From JBGPJM01 sp041485385 (GTDB lineage Bacteria; Planctomycetota; Phycisphaerae; Phycisphaerales; UBA1924), in the NCBI GenBank assembly GCA_041485385.1, contig JBGPJM010000075.1:1-19371 (forward strand): DNA of 19,371 nt. Direction: 5' to 3'. The notes below the pieces were generated by a model, which was given only the letters and a program-made list of their open reading frames with translations, had not been told where the DNA came from and ran no database searches. The first letter of the stretch is position 1; each line of letters starts with the position of its first letter. The position numbers were made by a program, and so were the translations under genes. Shown here one piece after another: positions 14,620 through 19,371 of this stretch.

Positions 14620-16401
14620 ATGACCTCCGCCCCGCCCGTCGTCACCCGCTTCGCCCCCTCACCCACCGGCCACCTGCATATCGGCGGGGCTCGCTCGGCC
14701 CTCTTCTGCTGGGCCTTCGCCCGGCGCCACGGCGGACACTTCGTTCTCCGTATCGAGGACACCGACCAAGCCCGCTCCTCCGACGAGTCCGCCCGCGGCA
14801 TCATGGAGGACCTCGCCTGGCTCGGCATCGACTGGGACGAGGGGCCGGAGCTCAAGCTCCCCGATCGCACCGTCGGCGGCGACCCCCGTTCGGTCGGCCC
14901 GTTCTTCCAGGCCCGGCGCGTCCACCTCTACAACCAGTACATCATGCAGCTCGTCGAGCGCGGGCGTGCCTACCCCGCCTTCGAGACCACCGAACAGCTC
15001 GAGGCGAAGCGCAAGGCCGCGGTGGCCGCCAAGCAGACCTACCGCTACGACCGGGCCGCGCTCCGCGAGTTGCCCGAAGTCAAGGACCGCCTGAAGCGGA
15101 TAGAGAGCGGCGAGCCGCACGTCGTCCGCTTCCTGGCCCCCGCCGAGGAGGTCATCGTCCACGACCAGGTCCTCGGCGACGTGAAGTACGGCGAGGGAGA
15201 GATGGACGACTTCGTGATCCGCAAGGCCGACGGCTTCCCGACGTACCACTTCGCCGTCGTGATCGACGACGAGCTGATGGGCGTGACGCACGTGATGCGC
15301 GCCCAGGAACACCTCAACAACACGCCGCGGCACGTCGCGTTGCAGCGGGCCCTCGTGCGCGACGATGCCGACGGTCGGCCCTTCAAGACTCCCGTGTACG
15401 GTCACATGCCCCTCATCGTGAACATGGACGCCTCCAAGATGAGCAAGCGCGACAAGGCCAAGGTGGCGCGCGCGGCTGCTCGTCGATTCGTGGACGCGTT
15501 CTCAGAGGACGATCTGTTCGTTCGGTTCGAGCAGGTCTGGAAGGAGACAAAGGACCTCCCCGAAAACCCCCGGCCCCCCAACGACCTGAAAGAAACCTTT
15601 GGCGATTTTCTCAGCGGTGAATCCGATTCGGTGTTTTGGGCTTGGGTGATGAGTCGCATGCTGGGCATCGAACTGCCTGAAATCGAAGTCTCCGACTTCC
15701 GCCAGAATGGCTATCTGCCGGGCCCCATCACCAACTTCCTTTCGCTCCTTGGATGGAACCCGGGAATGAAACTGCCCAATGGCAAGGATCTCGAGAAGTT
15801 CGACAACCAGTTTCTCGCCCAACACTTCGACATCGAGCGCATCGGCAAGTCCAGCGCCAAGTTCGACCGCGCCAAACTGCTGAGCTTCAACGCAGACGCC
15901 ATCGGCGCCCTGACCGACGAGGCATTCGCCGCCGAGTGGCGCGCCTGGTGCCGCACCTACGAGCCCGCGCTGCCGAACCACCTCGACGACCGCCGCTGGC
16001 TCATCCTCGCCCGCGCCGTCAAGCAACGCGCGAGGACCATGCGCGACGGCGTGAAGTCGGCCGCGTTCGTCCTGCGCCCCGATGACTCCAGCGAGTTCGA
16101 CAAGGCCGCTGTGGAGAAGAACCTGCTCGCCGGCGACCGCGCCGGCCTGAAGCTGCTCGCCGAGTTCCGCGATCTGCTCGCGAAGATCGACCCCTTCGAG
16201 CCCGCCGCGATCAACTCCGCCATCGAAGCCTTCGCCGCGGGGAAGGGCGTCGGAATGGGCGCGGTCGCGCAGCCGATCCGCGTCGCCGTCGCCGGCTCGC
16301 CGGTCAGCCCGCCCCTGGGCGAAACCCTGGCGGTGATCGGCCGGCAGGGCGCACTCAAGCGCATCGACACCTGCCTGGCAACGCTCTCGCCGAACCGCTA
16401 A
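14620..16401 (+). CDS. gltX: Glutamyl-tRNA synthetase with a large insertion after KMSKR
   Basis: This class I enzyme charges tRNA-Glu. At 593 residues it is about 100 longer than the common form. Motifs seen are RFAPSPTGHLHIGGARSAL (10-28, the HIGH element), RIEDTD (44-49), FPTYHFAVVIDDELMGVTHV (206-225), RAQEHLNNTPRH and the KMSKR loop ASKMSKRDKAK (271-281). In common enzymes about 16 residues separate KMSKR from GYLP; here there are 90, so roughly 74 residues are inserted (about 283-356). After GYLPGPITNFLSLLGWNPG the anticodon-binding helical domain is present to the end. The insert and following bases have clearly lower GC (53-57%) than the rest. Whether the enzyme also charges tRNA-Gln cannot be decided here. 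The stop overlaps that of the converging DUF433 gene. Confidence 0.96.
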   Translation: MTSAPPVVTRFAPSPTGHLHIGGARSALFCWAFARRHGGHFVLRIEDTDQARSSDESARGIMEDLAWLGIDWDEGPELKLPDRTVGGDPRSVGPFFQARRVHLYNQYIMQLVERGRAYPAFETTEQLEAKRKAAVAAKQTYRYDRAALRELPEVKDRLKRIESGEPHVVRFLAPAEEVIVHDQVLGDVKYGEGEMDDFVIRKADGFPTYHFAVVIDDELMGVTHVMRAQEHLNNTPRHVALQRALVRDDADGRPFKTPVYGHMPLIVNMDASKMSKRDKAKVARAAARRFVDAFSEDDLFVRFEQVWKETKDLPENPRPPNDLKETFGDFLSGESDSVFWAWVMSRMLGIELPEIEVSDFRQNGYLPGPITNFLSLLGWNPGMKLPNGKDLEKFDNQFLAQHFDIERIGKSSAKFDRAKLLSFNADAIGALTDEAFAAEWRAWCRTYEPALPNHLDDRRWLILARAVKQRARTMRDGVKSAAFVLRPDDSSEFDKAAVEKNLLAGDRAGLKLLAEFRDLLAKIDPFEPAAINSAIEAFAAGKGVGMGAVAQPIRVAVAGSPVSPPLGETLAVIGRQGALKRIDTCLATLSPNR

Positions 16402-16631
16402 CGCGCCGGGCGGCCATCCCCGTGGACCATCTCGCTCGCGTACGCCACCGCCGCTCGGACGTCGTCTTCGCTGATCCCCAAGGCCGCCGCCGCCTCCGCA
16501 AGCGTGTCGCCCCCGATGATCCCCGTCAGCACCGACGAAACCTGCACCCGCGTGCCCCGGATCACCGGCTTGCCCTCGCAGACCCGCGGATCGATGCTGA
16601 TGCGGTCGATGCTGCCCGTCGTCGCGCCCAT
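16398..16631 (-). CDS. DUF433 protein (VapB-like antitoxin type), apparently without a toxin partner
   Basis: This 77-residue protein starts at the ATG at 16631 behind a strong GAGGAGG (6 bases). The whole protein is a DUF433 domain: ISIDPRVCEGKPVIRGTRV is the family signature, followed by VSSVLTGIIGGDTLAEAAA and LGISEDDVRAAVAYASE, a helix-turn-helix-like region. DUF433 proteins commonly form toxin-antitoxin pairs with DUF5615 or PIN-type nucleases. Here the upstream gap (16656-16789) is too short for one and the downstream side is gltX, so the gene is alone. Its TAG stop shares bases with the gltX TAA. A solitary regulator or a relic is possible. Confidence 0.9.
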   Translation of the reverse strand: MGATTGSIDRISIDPRVCEGKPVIRGTRVQVSSVLTGIIGGDTLAEAAAALGISEDDVRAAVAYASEMVHGDGRPAR

Positions 16632-16789
16632 GCGTCGCCTCCTCGGCCCTCGCACGATCCCAGCCTACCACATCCGGGCCGCGAACGCAGCGCCGGCCCC
16701 GGTCGGATCTGACAACGTAGGGGACCAGCTTCAATACGAACCTCCAAGTGTCGAGCCTTGCGGGAGTCTACCGCCCCCTCCCCCGTCCG

Positions 16790-19078
16790 CTACGGAACAG
16801 ACCCTTCGATCGTCTCCCCCGGCTTCATCGTGACCTCATGGTTCGTCCCGATCACCGCCATCCCCTCCCGGCTCCACTTCGCCTCCCGACCGCCGAACGG
16901 ATCTCTCAGCCGTAGCTTCCCTCCGTGCTCCGCCGCGACAGTCACGCTCACCGTCCTCCCGCCGCGGCGAACCGCCGAGACCCGCCACCCTCCCTCCGCG
17001 CGCAGGTCCCGGAACGAGGCGTCCGCCCATTTGGCGCTCGCCGCCGGGAACACCCGCACCACGCCCCCCCAGCTCTGCATCAGCATCTCCTGCACCGCCT
17101 GCATCGCGGCGAAGTTCCCCTCCAGCGTGAACGGCCGGTACGTGAAGCCCGAGAGCCCCGTCCCCGACTGATCGCCGTTGAGGTGAAACCCGTTGGGCCC
17201 CGTGAACGACAGGTACTTCTCCAGGTACTCCAGCGCCCTCTCCCCCTGCCCCGCCCGCGCGCACATCCCGCTCACCCACGCGAACGAATACCCGCACCAG
17301 GCCCGCGTCCCCATCTTGTCGAGCTGCTCGATTGTCGCCGCGATGGTCCGCCGGTCCGTGTCGCTCCCCTCCACCGTCAGCGTCCCCAGCGGGTAGATCG
17401 CCATCGCGTGGCTGAAGTGCCTGTGCGACTCGTTGTACGGCAGCCCCTCCGCGAACATCAGCGCCCCCGACACCTGGTCCGTCTCCAGGGGCTCGAGCAT
17501 CGCCCGCCGCTCGTCCCACGTCGCCGCCGCCTGGGCCTTACCAAGCGCCCTGGCCATCTCCGCGTTCGCCGCGAACAGGAACCCCAGGAGCGACTGGTCG
17601 TAGTTCGAGTTCGGCGGCAGCCACGCCTTGGACGAGTTGTCGTAGATCTCCGGAGACGTCGAGAGCGGCAGCTTGGCCCACCCAGCCTCGTTCTGGCGCA
17701 GAAGCGCCGCCAGCGCCTCCCCCACCGCCGCGCACCACGGGTACGCCCGCTCTCGCAGAAACACCCCGTCCATCGTGTACTTCCAATGCAGGTAGAAGCA
17801 CTGCGCGATCCACGCGCTGTGCGTCGGCGAGAGCGAGTACTGCCCCCACCCGCCCATCGGCGAGCCGTCCAGCGTCATCACCCCCGGCACCACCGCCGCG
17901 TTGCCCCCCTCCAGCCCGTAGAACTCCTTCGCGAACCTCCGGTACCGCGGCAGCAGCCCCCAGTTGAAATCAAGGAAACTCAGCCCCTGGTCCCACAGCC
18001 CCGCCTCCTGGTACGCCGCGTACGTCATCTGCGTGTTCAGGTCGTTGTGGTAATCCCCCTTCCACGGCGGCAGCCCCCCTTCGTCCGCCGTCCACACCCC
18101 CTGGAGCGGGATCGGCGGCAAGCCCCGGCGTGAGGCCGCGCCGTAGAAGTACTTGCACAGGTCGTAGTGCCGCCGCAGCCGCGCATCCGGGATGGTCACG
18201 CTCGATGCGCCCCAGAACGCCCTCCACCAGGCCCCGTGCTTGTCCGCGACCCTCTCGAATCCCTCGGACATCGCGTCGCGAAGCTGGTCCCGCGCGACCG
18301 ACAGCGACGACGGCCCGTCATACGCCTTCCCCTCCTGGCCGCGCTCCGGCGTCCTCGCGATCGTGATCCCCAGCAGCCACCCATCCGCGTCCGGGCGCAC
18401 GCCCACCGCCACCGTGTACTCAACCCCGAGCGCCGCCTGCTGCGTCATCCAATGGATGGTTGTCCCGCCGTCGGGCCCCGGCTGATCGATTCCCGTGGCC
18501 GCCGCGCCGTAGCCGAGCTTGTCCAGCCCCGCCGGGCGCACGATGCGCACCGCCGGCGCGTCGGGGTGCACCTCGAAGAGCGCCACCGGCGCCGAGGCGC
18601 TGAAGAATCCCCACATCTTGGCCGCCCCCATCTCCACCGTCGCCCCCGCCTCGGCCAGATCCAGCGTGAACCTCTCCACCTTCACTCCCGGCCCGAAGGT
18701 CAGCTCCACCCGTCCCCCCGGCAGTTTGGTTGGGTAAGGCACCGTGTCGTACGGCGCATCGAACATCTCCACGTGCCTGGCGTGGTCACCCGCCTCCTTC
18801 AGCCGGCGCATCGTCGCGTAGGTCCAATCCGGACGCGTCAGCATCTCCGGCGTGCGCAGGTCCCAGAGGTCACCCCGGTCCAGCGAGATCCGCACCACGT
18901 TCCCCTCCCCCCACACCAGCCCGCCGAGCATCCCGTTTCCCAGCGGGACCGCCTCGTCCCAGCGCGTGATCGGGCCGGCACGCACCAGCTCGCCGGGCCC
19001 GGCATTCTGCTGTGCATGCACACACGCCGCCGCGAGCGCCCCGCTGCAGGCCGCGGCCAAGCTGAATCGATTGATCAT
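16790..19078 (-). CDS. Secreted GH95-like glycoside hydrolase (alpha-L-fucosidase superfamily)
   Basis: This 762-residue exported enzyme starts at the ATG at 19078 (MINRFSLAAACSGALAAAC); the signal peptide is cut after VHA (Ala22) before QQ. The N-terminal beta domain begins WDEAVPLGNGMLGGLVWG (40-57), the GH95 entry motif. The (alpha/alpha)6 barrel shows LQGVWTADEGGLPPWKGDYH (325-344), DLNTQM (346-351), LSTSPE with the likely acid Glu477, NYDQSLL (492-498), HRHFSHAMAIYP (552-563) and EGNFAAMQAVQEMLMQSW (653-670). A C-terminal beta domain follows. Known GH95 fucosidases use an Asn-x-Asn set and an Asp in DGNF as the base dyad; here these are Asp346-Leu-Asn348 and Glu653. Substrate could be fucosyl, galactosyl or another glycan linkage. 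No transporter or sulfatase is beside it. Confidence 0.87.
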   Translation of the reverse strand: MINRFSLAAACSGALAAACVHAQQNAGPGELVRAGPITRWDEAVPLGNGMLGGLVWGEGNVVRISLDRGDLWDLRTPEMLTRPDWTYATMRRLKEAGDHARHVEMFDAPYDTVPYPTKLPGGRVELTFGPGVKVERFTLDLAEAGATVEMGAAKMWGFFSASAPVALFEVHPDAPAVRIVRPAGLDKLGYGAAATGIDQPGPDGGTTIHWMTQQAALGVEYTVAVGVRPDADGWLLGITIARTPERGQEGKAYDGPSSLSVARDQLRDAMSEGFERVADKHGAWWRAFWGASSVTIPDARLRRHYDLCKYFYGAASRRGLPPIPLQGVWTADEGGLPPWKGDYHNDLNTQMTYAAYQEAGLWDQGLSFLDFNWGLLPRYRRFAKEFYGLEGGNAAVVPGVMTLDGSPMGGWGQYSLSPTHSAWIAQCFYLHWKYTMDGVFLRERAYPWCAAVGEALAALLRQNEAGWAKLPLSTSPEIYDNSSKAWLPPNSNYDQSLLGFLFAANAEMARALGKAQAAATWDERRAMLEPLETDQVSGALMFAEGLPYNESHRHFSHAMAIYPLGTLTVEGSDTDRRTIAATIEQLDKMGTRAWCGYSFAWVSGMCARAGQGERALEYLEKYLSFTGPNGFHLNGDQSGTGLSGFTYRPFTLEGNFAAMQAVQEMLMQSWGGVVRVFPAASAKWADASFRDLRAEGGWRVSAVRRGGRTVSVTVAAEHGGKLRLRDPFGGREAKWSREGMAVIGTNHEVTMKPGETIEGSVP

Positions 19079-19084
19079 GCCGGC

Positions 19085-19090
19085 AAGATA
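19085..19090 (-). promoter_or_regulatory. TATCTT box placed for a leaderless glycoside hydrolase transcript
   Basis: On the minus strand TATCTT ends 6 bases before the ATG at 19078, with only GCCGGC between and no ribosome binding site. The arrangement matches that at argS and gltX. Confidence 0.3.
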
Positions 19091-19166
19091 CCGCAACCGC
19101 GCTCGCCGCCACGCGACCACCGGCCGCAGCGCCCCCCCGCCGCTCGGACACCGGCCCGGCCCGGCG

Positions 19167-19371
19167 CTACCCGTAGCCTCCCATGTCGAGCCCGCCCCAC
19201 GGGCCCCCCCCCGGGCCCCGGGGCCCCGCCCGGCGCACCCCCTCGGAACCCGCCCCGACCCGGCGCCCCCCCGCGCCTCGCACGGCGCACCCCCCCCACC
19301 GCCCGCCCCCCGCGCCCAGCCTCCCCGCCCCCGCCGAGCGCCCCCCCAACGCCCCCGAGCAGATCGTCGAC
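19167..19371 (-). CDS. Possible C-terminal end of a Gly-rich protein, frame probably disturbed, cut by the right edge
   Basis: On the minus strand a frame ends in GGLDMGGYG with a TAG stop at 19167-19169. At the very edge a different frame reads VDDLLGGVGGALGGGGEA, which looks more protein-like. Joining the two needs a shift somewhere in the many G runs, which would fit a sequencing error or real decay. The region is nearly all G and C with runs of up to nine C. I do not recognise a family. Bases 19091-19166 between this and the glycoside hydrolase hold nothing I can support. Confidence 0.25.
   Translation of the reverse strand, partial: STICSGALGGRSAGAGRLGAGGGRWGGCAVRGAGGRRVGAGSEGVRRAGPRGPGGGPWGGLDMGGYG

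Noticed and set aside
1..19371. CRISPR array, integrase, transposase or phage genes
   Set aside because: I looked on both strands and found no regularly spaced direct repeats and no recombinase-like or phage-like protein.

Overview
The window looks like chromosomal DNA of a high-GC planctomycete, most likely of the Phycisphaerae. The reasons are the roughly 70% GC background, two OprP/OprO-type porins with the planctomycete-style mature N-terminus (FYLANADGSFRLNVGG), signal peptides ending in A-QQ, and several conserved genes I know only as unnamed planctomycete proteins. This assignment is an inference. I see no insertion sequence, phage gene, CRISPR array or integrase.

Left block (1-6667). 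The start of an ATP-dependent PEP carboxykinase gene (pckA, cut by the left edge) diverges from a tRNA-His(GTG) with a good sigma70-like promoter. A PhoB/PhoR-type regulator and kinase pair runs leftward. It is separated by about 520 bases of AT-richer, dyad-rich DNA from two tandem outer-membrane porins of the phosphate-selective OprP/OprO type, each closed by a strong intrinsic terminator. The PhoBR pair beside phosphate-porin-like genes suggests a phosphate-uptake locus.

Middle block (6697-14485, all minus strand, small gaps or overlaps). In transcription order: a secreted protein with a degraded ClpP/NfeD-like fold, an unknown 201-aa protein, a family 2 glycosyltransferase, an unknown protein with a TGHQ motif, a periplasmic-binding-protein-like lipoprotein, arginyl-tRNA synthetase, and a probable Nmad3-family (nucleotide-modification-associated) protein. 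The glycosyltransferase, TGHQ protein and binding protein are joined by 4-base GTGA/ATGA overlaps. The glycosyltransferase coding end carries a cluster of palindromic half-sites.

Right block (14620-19371). gltX (glutamyl-tRNA synthetase with a roughly 74-residue insertion after KMSKR) meets a small DUF433 antitoxin-like gene with overlapping stops. A secreted GH95-like glycoside hydrolase follows. The last 200 bases are extremely C-rich and probably hold the damaged end of a Gly-rich gene.

The most unusual points are: an arginyl-tRNA synthetase whose HIGH motif reads QVWH; a GH95-like enzyme with both members of the presumed catalytic-base dyad exchanged (Asn to Asp and Asp to Glu); a TANNNT box 6-7 bases before the ATG of three genes that lack a ribosome binding site, suggesting leaderless transcripts; and the translationally coupled trio around an unrecognised protein.
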